In this document: piece by piece, positions 1 through 7,380 of the stretch
Numbering within the stretch: position 1 is the first letter of the stretch
Layout: each line of letters starts with the position of its first letter
DNA from: Helicobacter sp.
Lineage (GTDB): Bacteria; Campylobacterota; Campylobacteria; Campylobacterales; Helicobacteraceae
Reading direction: 5' to 3'
Length of the DNA stretch: 20,090 bases
NCBI GenBank assembly: GCA_022766795.1
Contig: JALEPE010000099.1
Coordinates: forward strand, 1 to 20,090
Made by a program: the position numbers and the translations under genes
The notes under the pieces: model-generated
Database searches by the model: none
What the model was told of the DNA's origin: nothing
Seen by the model: the letters and a program-made list of their open reading frames with translations, nothing else

Positions 1-219
1 ATCGCTATATTGCGTGTAGTAATTAATGAAGTAATCCTTAATGATATGCCCCTTATAGCCTGTCAAAATAATAAACTCATTAAAACCATAATAGCTATAA
101 ATCTTCATAATATGCCACAGAATCGGACGCCCACCCACTTCCACCATAGGCTTGGGCTTCAATCCTGTTTCTTCAGATAATCTTGTGCCAAGCCCTCCAG
201 CTAGAATTAAAACTTTCAT
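1..219 (-). CDS. rfbF: Glucose-1-phosphate cytidylyltransferase, N-terminal part (runs off window)
   Basis: The 73 residues present start MKVLILAGGLGTRLSEETG and continue with KPKPMVEVGGRPILWHIMKIY, the N-terminal nucleotide-binding signature of glucose-1-phosphate cytidylyltransferases. The family makes CDP-glucose from CTP and glucose-1-phosphate, the first step towards CDP-linked deoxyhexoses for surface polysaccharide. The Gly-rich GGLGTRL loop and the following KPKPM segment are intact. The start ATG lies 11 bases after the stop of the upstream glycosyltransferase, with GGGGT just before it as a weak ribosome binding site, so the two genes are probably co-transcribed. The rest of the gene is beyond position 1, so integrity cannot be judged. 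Other sugar nucleotidyltransferases share the first motif; the LSEETG-KPKPM pattern favours RfbF. Confidence 0.85.
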   Translation of the reverse strand, partial: MKVLILAGGLGTRLSEETGLKPKPMVEVGGRPILWHIMKIYSYYGFNEFIILTGYKGHIIKDYFINYYTQYSD

Positions 220-230
220 TACTACCCCAT

Positions 231-1254
231 TTAAGCATTTGCTTGCAAACTATTTTGAAATTCCACAAGCTTTTGCATATTTATATTGTATAGGGATTCC
301 AATTCTTTAAACTCATTAACTTTGGCACGCAAAATTTTATCATCTTGAATTGAGTGTAAATATTCAATCAGTTTATCTTTATGCGATATATATAATTGAC
401 AAGAAACTAATAGGAATATCATATATTCCCCATTAAAATACTCCCACATATAACGCCACAAAAATGTATTGTCAAAATTTTGACCAACTTGACCAAGACT
501 ACTCCATTCCCCTTCTCCGTGATGCCTAAAAACTGAACCAATTTTTGTCCCGTGGTATGCTTTACCCTCATAAAGAGCTATAAAATTCATAAAGCTATCA
601 CCCGAAAATACTTTTTCAAAAGCCTCATTTTTTGGATTTTTTATATTATTGATATGATTTTTCAGCAAACTTGTTCTAAAGAATGAATTAGAAGCGTGTC
701 CCATAGTCGCACCTCTACCTTTAGAAAATGATTGAAAATCACAAGTATGATCTATCGGATAATCTACATAGATTTGCTTTCTATCTGGGTATTCTATAAT
801 AGTTTTATCTTGGTAGCTTGTGTAATCTTTGTGGGATTCTAAGAAGTCCAAAGCGTCTTGAATTTTTGTATTGCTAATCCAATAATCATCAGGGCAAACC
901 AAGGCAAAATAGGGTGTTTTTATGGAAGTATATAATTTAGTAATATTTTTTGGAAAACCAACATTTTGTTTTGATTCCAAAATTACAATCAAATCTGCAT
1001 ATTTGTCTTGATATTCCTTTGCAATTTTAAGACCATCATCTGTCGAAGCATTATCAGAGATTAAAATTTGATACTTATATGTAGTCTCCTGCATTAAAAT
1101 GGAGTCTAGTGCGTCTTTAATATATTGCCCCTTATTGTATAAGGGCATAATAATCGTTAGGACAGGCTCTTTTAATTCCTTAGATGTTCGGGGGGGGGGG
1201 GGGGGTAATTTTATTAACGTTTTGCGATTTCACCTTTGAAGTTTGTTTTGCCAT
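231..1254 (-). CDS. Family 2 glycosyltransferase, phase-variable by poly-C, out of frame as written
   Basis: A GT-A fold, family 2 glycosyltransferase expected to add a sugar to a surface glycan. The body (from the internal ATG at 1148, 305 residues) shows MPLYNKGQYIKDALDS, ISDNASTDDG and the metal/sugar-nucleotide motif VCPDDYW. The strand and motif typical of residues 1-10 (EPVLTIIMPLYN) begins upstream of that ATG, so 1148 is not the natural start. Reading back, the frame enters a run of 16 C (1190-1205 on the plus strand). Beyond the run an ATG at 1254, with AAAGGAG seven bases before it, starts MAKQTSKVKSQNVNKI. With 16 C this start ends at TAA 12 bases after the tract (1178-1180); with 15 or 18 C it joins the transferase frame (340 residues for 15). 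Family substrate cannot be told. A weak truncated product from ATG 1148 is possible but would lack the first beta strand. Confidence 0.85.
1190..1205 (-). repeat. Homopolymeric C16 tract (G16 on plus strand), slippage switch
   Basis: Sixteen consecutive G on the plus strand, counted directly, lie within the glycosyltransferase coding region about 17 codons after its ATG. Runs of this length in Helicobacter and Campylobacter are established sites of slipped-strand mispairing. The arithmetic of the flanking frames shows that a multiple of three C (15 or 18) is ON, while 16 and 17 are OFF. The exact length in the assembly may itself be uncertain. Confidence 0.93.
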
Positions 1255-1275
1255 TTATGGACTCCTTTGCTTTGC

Positions 1276-1281
1276 AATATA
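1276..1281 (-). promoter_or_regulatory. Possible -10 box of the phase-variable glycosyltransferase
   Basis: On the minus strand TATATT lies about 12 bases upstream of the AAAGGAG ribosome binding site of the gene starting at 1254, in an AT-rich leader. The placement would give a very short leader. No -35 box is visible, as is common in this group. Weak support only. Confidence 0.3.
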
Positions 1282-1386
1282 CTTTAAAATCTGTATTCTT
1301 GCAAAAATTTAATAAAAATTCATTGAATTTTAGTTTTTTAATGTTTTGATTAGTTTCTTTTACTCTCAAAGACAAAGAAACTAAAA

Positions 1387-1491
1387 GAATCCTAAACCTT
1401 TCTTTTTTATAAGGGGACAAGGGGTTCTACTTGCGAAGCGTCCCCCTTACCCCCTTAAACCCCAAACCCCTAGCACGCTTTTACTTCCGTC
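1387..1491. repeat. 105-bp dispersed repeat, left copy (inverted relative to 18427-18531)
   Basis: This stretch matches the reverse complement of 18427-18531 over the same 105 bases without gaps. By hand alignment about six positions differ. It starts at GAATCCTAAACC, contains TTCTACTTGCGAAGCG, and ends at CGTC, close to the first palindromic repeat unit. No protein is encoded consistently by both copies. It is probably part of a genome-wide repeat family. Confidence 0.85.
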
Positions 1492-1525
1492 CTTACCTAC
1501 TACTTCTGTCATTGCCTACCCCTCC

Positions 1526-1661
1526 GTCATTGCGAGGAATGAGCGAAGCGAATGACAAAGCAATCCATAATCTTATCAACTAACTAAGGGTTCTATTGTA
1601 AAGTTTTCTGTATGCTAAATTATAGATTGCCACACTCCGCTAACGCTCCGTTCGCAACGAC
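1526..1661. repeat. Paired palindromic repeat unit (GTCATTGCGAG ... TTCGCAACGAC)
   Basis: The unit opens with GTCATTGCGAG, passes through GCAATCCATAATCTTATC, a spacer of about 55 bases and TTATAGATTGCCACAC, and closes with TTCGCAACGAC, a slightly decayed inverse of the opening. It is the same architecture as the units at 1797-1925 and 1944-2064. The inner hairpins are less regular here than in those units. Confidence 0.7.
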
Positions 1662-1686
1662 GCAGTGGCAGACGCTTTGACTTTTA

Positions 1687-1768
1687 GTCATTGCGAGGAA
1701 CGAACGCAGTGAGAGACGAAGCGTGCAAATGCGTAGCATTTTCACCCGCTTTAGCGCAAATCCATAAC
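1687..1768. repeat. Half unit of the palindromic repeat with a shared GCGTGCAAATGCG module
   Basis: The unit starts GTCATTGCGAG and carries GCGTGCAAATGCGTAGC, TTTTCACCCGCTTT and CAAATCCATAAC. The same string in inverse orientation appears at 19279-19345. The segment AAATGC-GTA-GCATTT is a small perfect hairpin. No closing inverse half follows. Confidence 0.65.
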
Positions 1769-1796
1769 CCTGCATACATTACGCCTTACTACTTCC

Positions 1797-1925
1797 GTCA
1801 TTGCGAAGCCCTTTAGGGCTGTGGCAATCCATAATCTTATCTTAACCTTAAAAGATTCCATTGCAACCATTTATAACTGCATTGATTTATAGATTGCCAC
1901 GAATGCTACGCATTCTCGCAATGAC
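1797..1925. repeat. Complete paired palindromic repeat unit (type example)
   Basis: 129 bases bounded by GTCATTGCGA and TCGCAATGAC in inverse orientation. The left hairpin is AGCCCT-TT-AGGGCT (1807-1820) followed by GTGGCAATCCATAATC. The right half is TTTATAGATTGCCAC followed by hairpin GAATGC-TAC-GCATTC (1901-1915). The 70 bases 1833-1902 match the reverse complement of 18258-18327 with about four differences, yet the adjacent hairpin arms are unrelated in sequence. Confidence 0.8.
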
Positions 1926-1943
1926 AGACAATCAACCCCCTCC

Positions 1944-2064
1944 GTTATTGCGAGCGTAGCGAAGCAATCCATAATCTTGCAAAAAGTAAATTAAACTATG
2001 GAATCTTTAAAGTAATCCAAAATTATAGATTGCCACGATTCCACAAGTGGAATCTCGCAATGAC
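1944..2064. repeat. Complete paired palindromic repeat unit
   Basis: 121 bases bounded by GTTATTGCGAG and CTCGCAATGAC. The right half carries a perfect 8-bp hairpin GATTCCAC-AA-GTGGAATC (2037-2054) set between ATTGCCAC and TCGCAATGAC. The left half has only a short GC-GTA-GC core. Confidence 0.75.
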
Positions 2065-2120
2065 ACAAGAGAGATTCTGTTTTTGTGATTCCATTACAGA
2101 CTTTTACGACTGCTTTTATT

Positions 2121-2160
2121 TATAGATTGCCACGAAAACCTGCGGTTTTCTCGCAATGAC
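2121..2160. repeat. Half unit of the palindromic repeat
   Basis: TATAGATTGCCAC is followed by hairpin GAAAACC-TGC-GGTTTTC (2134-2150) and TCGCAATGAC. The flanks equal those of other units; the hairpin arms are different from all of them and still pair perfectly. Confidence 0.75.
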
Positions 2161-2190
2161 AGAAAGCAGGGTAATTTTTGACTTAATGCC

Positions 2191-2271
2191 GTCATTGCGA
2201 GAAGTTGGCACAACTTCGTGGCGTGCGTTGCGCAAATCTTCGCACCCGCTTCAGCGCAAATCTATAATCTT
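2191..2271. repeat. Half unit of the palindromic repeat
   Basis: GTCATTGCGA is followed by hairpin GAAGTTG-GCA-CAACTTC (2201-2217) and GTGGCGTGCG. It ends with GCGCAAATC and CAAATCTATAATCTT, the tail also found in the other units. Confidence 0.7.
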
Positions 2272-2372
2272 ATACTGCCTGAAAGATTCCATTAAGCAAT
2301 AAAATTTGCTAACACAATCACATCAATATAATGTCTAAAAACCAATTTTTATAAAAAGTAAAATTAAAACTT

Positions 2373-2406
2373 GAATCAAGACGGAATCTTAAGATTCCTC
2401 TGATTC
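2373..2406 (-). terminator. Hairpin downstream of glnA
   Basis: An uninterrupted 16-base palindrome GGAATCTTAAGATTCC (2383-2398) is extended by outer arms GAATC (2373-2377) and GATTC (2402-2406). It lies 9 bases after the glnA stop, and on the minus strand it is followed by a T-rich stretch. The near absence of a loop makes it an imperfect intrinsic terminator. Confidence 0.5.
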
Positions 2407-2414
2407 TAAATAGA

Positions 2415-3851
2415 CTAGCAACTATAAGTTGTGATAAACTCAAAGGGGTGCGGACGAGCCTCCCACGGCCAAATCTCTGTTTCAAACTTGAATTGTTTGT
2501 AGGTCTGGATAAATTCCTCACTAAAGACTTCCCCCACTTTAAAAAACTCTTTATCTAAGAGCATTTCCTCAATAGCGCTTCTTAGCGTGTGTGGAAGTTG
2601 TTTGATGCCTTTTTCTCGGATTTCATCTAATGTTAATTCAAACAAATTCATCTCCATTGGTTCGCCGGGTTCAATCTTATTAACGATTCCATCTAACCCG
2701 CCCATTAAAAGTGCCGCAAACGCTAAGTAAGGATTGCTAGAGCTATCAGGGAATCTAAACTCCATTCTTTTTGCTTTCTCCCCACTATTATAAGGAATCC
2801 TAATGCTTGCACTGCGATTTTGTGCGGAATATGTTAGAATGCTTGGTGCTTCAAAACCCGGAATCAAACGTTTATAAGAATTTGTGGAAGCGTTAGTAAA
2901 AGCTGCAATACTTCTTGCGTGTTTTAGAACACCGCCCAAAAAGTGCATCGCTGTTTCGCTCAAGCCCTCATAGGCATTTCCTGCAAAAAGATTTTTGCCA
3001 TCTTTCCAAATGCTAATATGCGTGTGCATTCCGCTTCCATTATCACCATAAAGCGGTTTTGGCATAAAGGTTGCTGTCTTGCCATTTAAGTGAGCAACCA
3101 TTTTGACAACATATTTTAACTTTTGCACATTATCCGCTGCTTCAAGCATATCGCCAAACTTTACGCCAATCTCACCTTGTCCTTGCGCCACCTCGTGATG
3201 CACGATAAAAGTTTCTAATCCCACTTGTTTCAACACCTTGAGCATTTCAGCACGCAAATCCACCATAGAATCCACAGGCGCAACAGGAAAATATCCACCC
3301 TTAGTTCCCGGGCGGTGTCCAAAATTCACACCTTCATATTCTTTAGCGCGATTCCATTCTCCTTCCTCTGTATCAATCTCATAATACTGGCAATTCACGG
3401 AATCTTTCATCTTGATAGAATCAAATACAAAAAACTCGTTCTCTGGTCCAAAATACGCCACATCTCCGATTCCGCTATCTTTCAAATACTGCGTGGCGCG
3501 CTTAATGATACTACGCGGACATTTCTTGTAGGGTTCATTTTTATAAATATCCCACACATCACAAAATACAACCACAGTTGTATCTGCTGTAAAAGGATCA
3601 ATAAAATAGCGCACAGGATCGGGAATCAAAATCATATCAGATTTATTGACGGGCTGCCAAGCGTGAAATGAGCTTCCATCAAAAGGAATCCCCTCAAAAC
3701 TACTTTCATCAATTACAGACGCATCAAACGCAAAGTGATGCCAAATGCCTTTAACATCTGTAACACGAAAATCTATAAACTCCACTTCATTTTCTTTGCA
3801 GAATATAAAAAACTTCTCAACTGCTTGTTTATCCACTACCGGTCTTTGCAT
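2415..3851 (-). CDS. glnA: Glutamine synthetase, type I
   Basis: ATP-dependent condensation of ammonia with glutamate; the main entry of ammonia into organic nitrogen, cytosolic dodecamer. At 478 residues it has the usual length. Visible signatures are FDGSS near residue 58, PENEFF (136-141) with a metal-binding Glu, HHEVAQGQGE near 218, NGSGMHTHIS (271-280), KRLIPGFEAP (327-336) with the flap Glu, and MEFRFPD (363-369). The position equivalent to the adenylylated Tyr of the enterobacterial enzyme reads NLFEL (Phe404), so control by adenylylation is not expected; the same substitution is known from H. pylori. The start is supported by AAAGGAA six bases upstream. It stands alone, with its own promoter and a 77-base gap to the gene before it. 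Confidence 0.98.
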   Translation of the reverse strand: MQRPVVDKQAVEKFFIFCKENEVEFIDFRVTDVKGIWHHFAFDASVIDESSFEGIPFDGSSFHAWQPVNKSDMILIPDPVRYFIDPFTADTTVVVFCDVWDIYKNEPYKKCPRSIIKRATQYLKDSGIGDVAYFGPENEFFVFDSIKMKDSVNCQYYEIDTEEGEWNRAKEYEGVNFGHRPGTKGGYFPVAPVDSMVDLRAEMLKVLKQVGLETFIVHHEVAQGQGEIGVKFGDMLEAADNVQKLKYVVKMVAHLNGKTATFMPKPLYGDNGSGMHTHISIWKDGKNLFAGNAYEGLSETAMHFLGGVLKHARSIAAFTNASTNSYKRLIPGFEAPSILTYSAQNRSASIRIPYNSGEKAKRMEFRFPDSSSNPYLAFAALLMGGLDGIVNKIEPGEPMEMNLFELTLDEIREKGIKQLPHTLRSAIEEMLLDKEFFKVGEVFSEEFIQTYKQFKFETEIWPWEARPHPFEFITTYSC

Positions 3852-3893
3852 TGTATTCCTTTCTAAAAAATTTTAAAATTGTATCGCTTTTTG

Positions 3894-3899
3894 ATTATA
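3894..3899 (-). promoter_or_regulatory. -10 box of glnA
   Basis: TATAAT on the minus strand in the 77-base gap upstream of glnA, giving a predicted leader of about 35 bases. A second weaker box (TACAAT) lies about 13 bases closer to the gene. No -35 box is obvious. Confidence 0.55.
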
Positions 3900-3928
3900 T
3901 TTTATTGAAATAAACCTCCAAGCAAACA

Positions 3929-4255
3929 CTAATCATCGTCATCATCTTCCAAATCTTCTGGGAATTGAAATAATGTGCTTTGCATCTCTAAAATCGCAAA
4001 GCGATACACAATATGGATCTTAGAATCTTCAAACCCCTCTACTTCTACCTTTGCAAACTGCTTTAATGCAGAAATTAGTGTTACAATCTCCTTTTGCCAA
4101 TCTTGACTAACAGGTGTCAATATCAAATATTCCGGATTATTTAAAAAAATATCTGGCTTATTTGCACTAAACTTTTCCCGAATCTTTATTAAAAACCCCT
4201 CATAATGCGCAGAATTTGCGTGATATAAGCTATAAGCAAAAAGTAATTTCGGCAT
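3929..4255 (-). CDS. Conserved protein of unknown function downstream of guaB, acidic tail
   Basis: A 108-residue cytosolic protein with no signal peptide or membrane segment. It starts MPKLLFAYSLYHANSAHYEG and ends in an acidic tail EDLEDDDDD. I do not recognise a catalytic motif. It begins 10 bases after the guaB stop with only a weak AAGTGG ribosome binding site overlapping that stop, so it is probably translated by coupling with guaB. From memory, a small protein of unknown role also follows guaB in Campylobacter jejuni, next to gatA, which would make this a conserved gatA-guaB-X trio. A function cannot be assigned. Confidence 0.85.
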   Translation of the reverse strand: MPKLLFAYSLYHANSAHYEGFLIKIREKFSANKPDIFLNNPEYLILTPVSQDWQKEIVTLISALKQFAKVEVEGFEDSKIHIVYRFAILEMQSTLFQFPEDLEDDDDD

Positions 4256-4265
4256 AGCAAACCAC

Positions 4266-5714
4266 TTAATTAATGTGATAATTGGGGGCTTCTTTAGTGA
4301 TCATCACATCATGTACATGCGATTCTCTAAGCCCACTTTGTGTAATCTCTACAAACTCTGCTTTCTCCCATAGTGTTGGAATATCCTTAGCACCTAAATA
4401 CCCCATAGAGGAACGCACTCCCCCTAGCATTTGGTGTATGACATCGGCGATTCTGCCACGATAAGGCACACGCCCCTCAATACCCTCTGGCACAAGTTTT
4501 TCTTGTGCTGTGCCTTCTTGAAAATAGCGGTCTGCACTTCCACGATTCATCGCCCCTAAACTTCCCATTCCACGATATGTTTTATATTGACGTCCTTGGT
4601 AAATAATCATTTCCCCGGGTGATTCCTCCGTGCCTGCTAACATACTTCCAATCATCACACTTGAAGCACCCACCGCAAGTGCTTTTGCAATATCTCCGGA
4701 GTATTTAATGCCTCCATCAGCAATAACTGGAATCCCAACCTTATGGCAAACACTCGCAACATTATCAATCGCAGTAATTTGTGGCACACCTACGCCCGCT
4801 ACGATTCTTGTGGTGCAAATACTTCCAGGTCCAATCCCAACCTTAACCGCATCCACACCCACATCAATCAGTGCTTGCGCCCCCTCTCCTGTTGCAACAT
4901 TTCCCGCGACAATATCCACCACTAAATCTTTCTTGATTGCTTTAATGGTCTCTAAGATTCCTTTGCTGTGTCCGTGTGCAGAATCTAGTACCAGCACATC
5001 TACGCCCGCATCCACAAGGGCTTTTGCGCGATCATATTGAAATACACCAATGGCTGCCCCCACACGCAAACGCCCAAAATCGTCCTTATTGGAATTAGGA
5101 TATTCAATGCGCTTTTGAATATCTTTAATGGTGATTAAACCTTTCAAAATTCCTTTATCATCTACAATAGGAAGTTTCTCAATTTTATGCTTGTTCATAA
5201 TATTGCGCGCTTCTTCTAAACTTGTCCCAATGCAGCCCGTTACAAGTGGAGCTTTAGTCATTATATCTTTCACAGGACGTGTCAAATCCGTCTCAAAGCG
5301 CATATCACGATTTGTTAGGATTCCAATTAAGCTTCCGTGGCTATCCACCACAGGCACACCAGAAATCTTATAGGTATCAGTAATTTCTTTTGCGTCTGCT
5401 AATGTAGAATCTGGGCTAATATAAACAGGATCAATAATCACGCCACTTTCACTTTTTTTAACCTTTTTAATCAATGCAACTTGTGTCGTAATATCCATAT
5501 TTTTATGAATGATTCCAATCCCACCTAGTCTAGCCATCGCAATGGCTGTGCGCTCCTCTGTAACGGTGTCCATCGCTGCAGAAACAATGGGAGCATTAAG
5601 CGTAATATTGCGGGATAGCTTAGTTTGCAGGGATACTTCTTTAGGTAGAATCTCTGAATAAGCAGGAACTAATAAAACATCTTCAAAAGTCAATGCGCGC
5701 GCTCTAATTCTCAT
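4266..5714 (-). CDS. guaB: Inosine-5'-monophosphate dehydrogenase
   Basis: NAD-dependent oxidation of IMP to XMP, the committed step to GMP. The 482-residue protein has the TIM-barrel start (TFEDVLLVPAYSEILP), two CBS domains inserted at about residues 93-205 (IMTKAPLVTG, GLITIKDI), and the active-site loop GIGPGSICTTR with catalytic Cys300. It continues with the phosphate-binding IADGGIKYSGD (331-341), GSMLAGTEESPGE (356-368), and the flap with YRGMGSLGAM followed later by EGIEGRVPYRG. All are intact. The start ATG is preceded by AAGGAG. It lies 10 bases after gatA and 10 bases before the small protein gene, so the three form an operon. Confidence 0.98.
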   Translation of the reverse strand: MRIRARALTFEDVLLVPAYSEILPKEVSLQTKLSRNITLNAPIVSAAMDTVTEERTAIAMARLGGIGIIHKNMDITTQVALIKKVKKSESGVIIDPVYISPDSTLADAKEITDTYKISGVPVVDSHGSLIGILTNRDMRFETDLTRPVKDIMTKAPLVTGCIGTSLEEARNIMNKHKIEKLPIVDDKGILKGLITIKDIQKRIEYPNSNKDDFGRLRVGAAIGVFQYDRAKALVDAGVDVLVLDSAHGHSKGILETIKAIKKDLVVDIVAGNVATGEGAQALIDVGVDAVKVGIGPGSICTTRIVAGVGVPQITAIDNVASVCHKVGIPVIADGGIKYSGDIAKALAVGASSVMIGSMLAGTEESPGEMIIYQGRQYKTYRGMGSLGAMNRGSADRYFQEGTAQEKLVPEGIEGRVPYRGRIADVIHQMLGGVRSSMGYLGAKDIPTLWEKAEFVEITQSGLRESHVHDVMITKEAPNYHIN

Positions 5715-5724
5715 AATTTTCTCC

Positions 5725-7071
5725 TTATTTCAATGTTTGTTCAACTTGTAATGCCACATCTAGCAAAGTTTGCTCACTAAAGGCTTTTCCGATAAATTGC
5801 ATTCCAATAGGCAACCCATTATCCACATCCACAGGTAACGAAATCGCAGGCAGTCCAGCTAGATTAATCCCAATAGTATAAATATCCTCTAAATACATTT
5901 GCAAAGGCGTTTTGCAGTCCTCAAACCCAAAGGCAACACTCGGCGCAACAGGCGATAGAATCACATCACAATCTTGTAAAATGCTGTTATATTGCTGTGC
6001 AATGAGGGTGCGAACCTTTTGTGCTTTAATATAATATGCGTCATAATAGCCACTACTTAGCACAAAAGAGCCTAGCAAAATCCTACGTTTAACCTCATCA
6101 CCAAAGCCTTGCGAACGTGTTTTGATATAAAGATCTTTTAAATTATTTAAATCCTTCGCCCTATTCCCATAGCGCACCCCATCAAAACGCGCAAGATTTG
6201 AACTAGCCTCTGCGGTGCAAATCACATAATATGCAGCAATAATATAGCTAGTATCTAGCATTTCTTTTTCAATAATTTGGTGTCCATTTTTACTTAATAA
6301 ATCAATAGTTTTTTGATAAGCATTTTGGATATTAGAATCCGCATCTTTTAATAAATCAGGTAGAATCGCTATTTGCATTTTGCGGCTAGCATTGAGATTT
6401 TTAAAAGTATTGGGTGATTCCATATTTGCACTTGTGGAATCCATTTTATCGTGTCCCGCAATCGCATCAAATAATAAGGCACAATCCGTAACATTTTGCG
6501 TAATGGGTCCAATTTGATCCAAACTTGAGCTATATGCCACAAGTCCATAGCGACTTACGCGACCATAAGTTGGTTTTAAGCCCACACAACCACAAAAACT
6601 AGCTGGTTGGCGAATACTCCCACCTGTATCACTTCCAAGTGCTGCGACTGCGATTCCACCTGCAACCGCTGCGGCACTTCCACCACTGCTACCGCCGGGA
6701 ACTTTGGTTTTGTTGCAAGGATTTAGTGTTTTACCATAAAAACTGCTTGCCGTCGTACTCCCCATTGCAAACTCGTCCATATTTGTGCGCCCAAAAGGCG
6801 CAAATCCACTTTTAATAAGATTCTCCACTGCCGTTGCGTTATAAGGAGCAATATAGCCCTGCAAAATATTGCTTCCACAAGTTATTTCCCAGCCTTTAAC
6901 ATTTATATTGTCTTTAATGGCAATAGGAATAAGATTTGAATCATAATCTTGTAATTCTCCGATATACGCATTCAAATCACTCTTTGCAATCCTTTCTTTT
7001 AATAGATTTTTAAGGGCTAAGATTCCTTCTTTGTCTAACTTTAAGACTTCTTGTAATGTTGGGATAGACAT
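5725..7071 (-). CDS. gatA: Aspartyl/glutamyl-tRNA amidotransferase subunit A
   Basis: Glutaminase subunit of GatCAB, which converts misacylated Glu-tRNA(Gln) and Asp-tRNA(Asn) to the amide forms. These bacteria rely on it where the cognate synthetase is absent. With the ATG at 7071 it has 448 residues. The amidase Ser-cis-Ser-Lys triad is intact: Lys53 in AIKDN, Ser128 in GGSSGGSAAAVA, Ser152 in DTGGSIRQP. A longer frame opens with TTG at 7083, but the GGAG that would serve as ribosome binding site lies inside that extension, six bases before the ATG, so the ATG at 7071 is the better start. gatB and gatC are not nearby. First gene of the gatA-guaB-X operon. Confidence 0.96.
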   Translation of the reverse strand: MSIPTLQEVLKLDKEGILALKNLLKERIAKSDLNAYIGELQDYDSNLIPIAIKDNINVKGWEITCGSNILQGYIAPYNATAVENLIKSGFAPFGRTNMDEFAMGSTTASSFYGKTLNPCNKTKVPGGSSGGSAAAVAGGIAVAALGSDTGGSIRQPASFCGCVGLKPTYGRVSRYGLVAYSSSLDQIGPITQNVTDCALLFDAIAGHDKMDSTSANMESPNTFKNLNASRKMQIAILPDLLKDADSNIQNAYQKTIDLLSKNGHQIIEKEMLDTSYIIAAYYVICTAEASSNLARFDGVRYGNRAKDLNNLKDLYIKTRSQGFGDEVKRRILLGSFVLSSGYYDAYYIKAQKVRTLIAQQYNSILQDCDVILSPVAPSVAFGFEDCKTPLQMYLEDIYTIGINLAGLPAISLPVDVDNGLPIGMQFIGKAFSEQTLLDVALQVEQTLK

Positions 7072-7102
7072 TAAAAACTCCAAAATGATAAAAAATTTTG
7101 CA

Positions 7103-7108
7103 ATTATA
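7103..7108 (-). promoter_or_regulatory. -10 box of gatA operon
   Basis: TATAAT on the minus strand, 32 bases upstream of the gatA ATG, preceded by a run of seven T. The expected leader is about 25 bases and includes the GGAG ribosome binding site. Good match but no -35 box. Confidence 0.55.
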
Positions 7109-7211
7109 AAAAAATTTTATTAATAAAGAAGTTAAATCCTATAAAATCTAAAATAACTTGATTTTAAGATACCAATATCCAAACTAACTCTTACCCTACT
7201 TGCTTACCAAA

Positions 7212-7263
7212 TAATATAAAATTAATATAAAATTAATCTAAAATATAATAATTAATATAAAAT
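7212..7263. repeat. Tandem 11-bp AT repeats in the gatA/chemoreceptor divergent region
   Basis: TAATATAAAAT occurs at 7212-7222 and 7223-7233, with a one-base variant (C for A) at 7234-7244 and a further exact copy at 7253-7263. The period is about one helical turn, and each copy carries an A tract. Curved DNA or a binding site array are both possible. Confidence 0.8.
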
Positions 7264-7380
7264 AATCAAACTATTATATTTTTAATAAGTCAGAATCACA
7301 AAAAATTCATTAATGATTACATTTTTACACATTAATAAAAATCTTAATTACACCTGCAATACTCTATAATAAATATACAT

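Larger units (their letters stand above)
1255..2414. other. Intergenic repeat island between glycosyltransferase and glnA
   Basis: Apart from the glycosyltransferase leader (1255-1386), the 105-bp repeat and the palindromic units, I find no protein gene with both a ribosome binding site and a plausible product. Open frames here run through repeat DNA. Strings such as GTCATTGCGAG and CAATCCATAATCTT recur in both orientations at irregular spacing, so this is a cluster of dispersed repeats rather than an ordered array. Confidence 0.7.

Noticed and set aside
1214..1420. A 68-residue open frame on the minus strand starting MSPYKKERFRILL
   Set aside because: Its first codons lie in the 105-bp dispersed repeat, it has no ribosome binding site, and it runs through the leader and start of the phase-variable glycosyltransferase in another frame. 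The other repeat copy does not keep the frame.
1526..2271. CRISPR array or tandem repeat locus
   Set aside because: Repeats are palindromic, occur in both orientations, vary in length and spacing, and the segments between them are themselves related. There is no constant direct repeat and no cas gene.
3225..3671. A 148-residue plus-strand open frame within glnA
   Set aside because: It is antisense to a fully conserved glutamine synthetase, with no ribosome site and no recognisable product.
7072..7083. TTG start extending gatA by four codons
   Set aside because: The GGAG that best fits a ribosome binding site lies inside the extension, at correct distance from the ATG at 7071.
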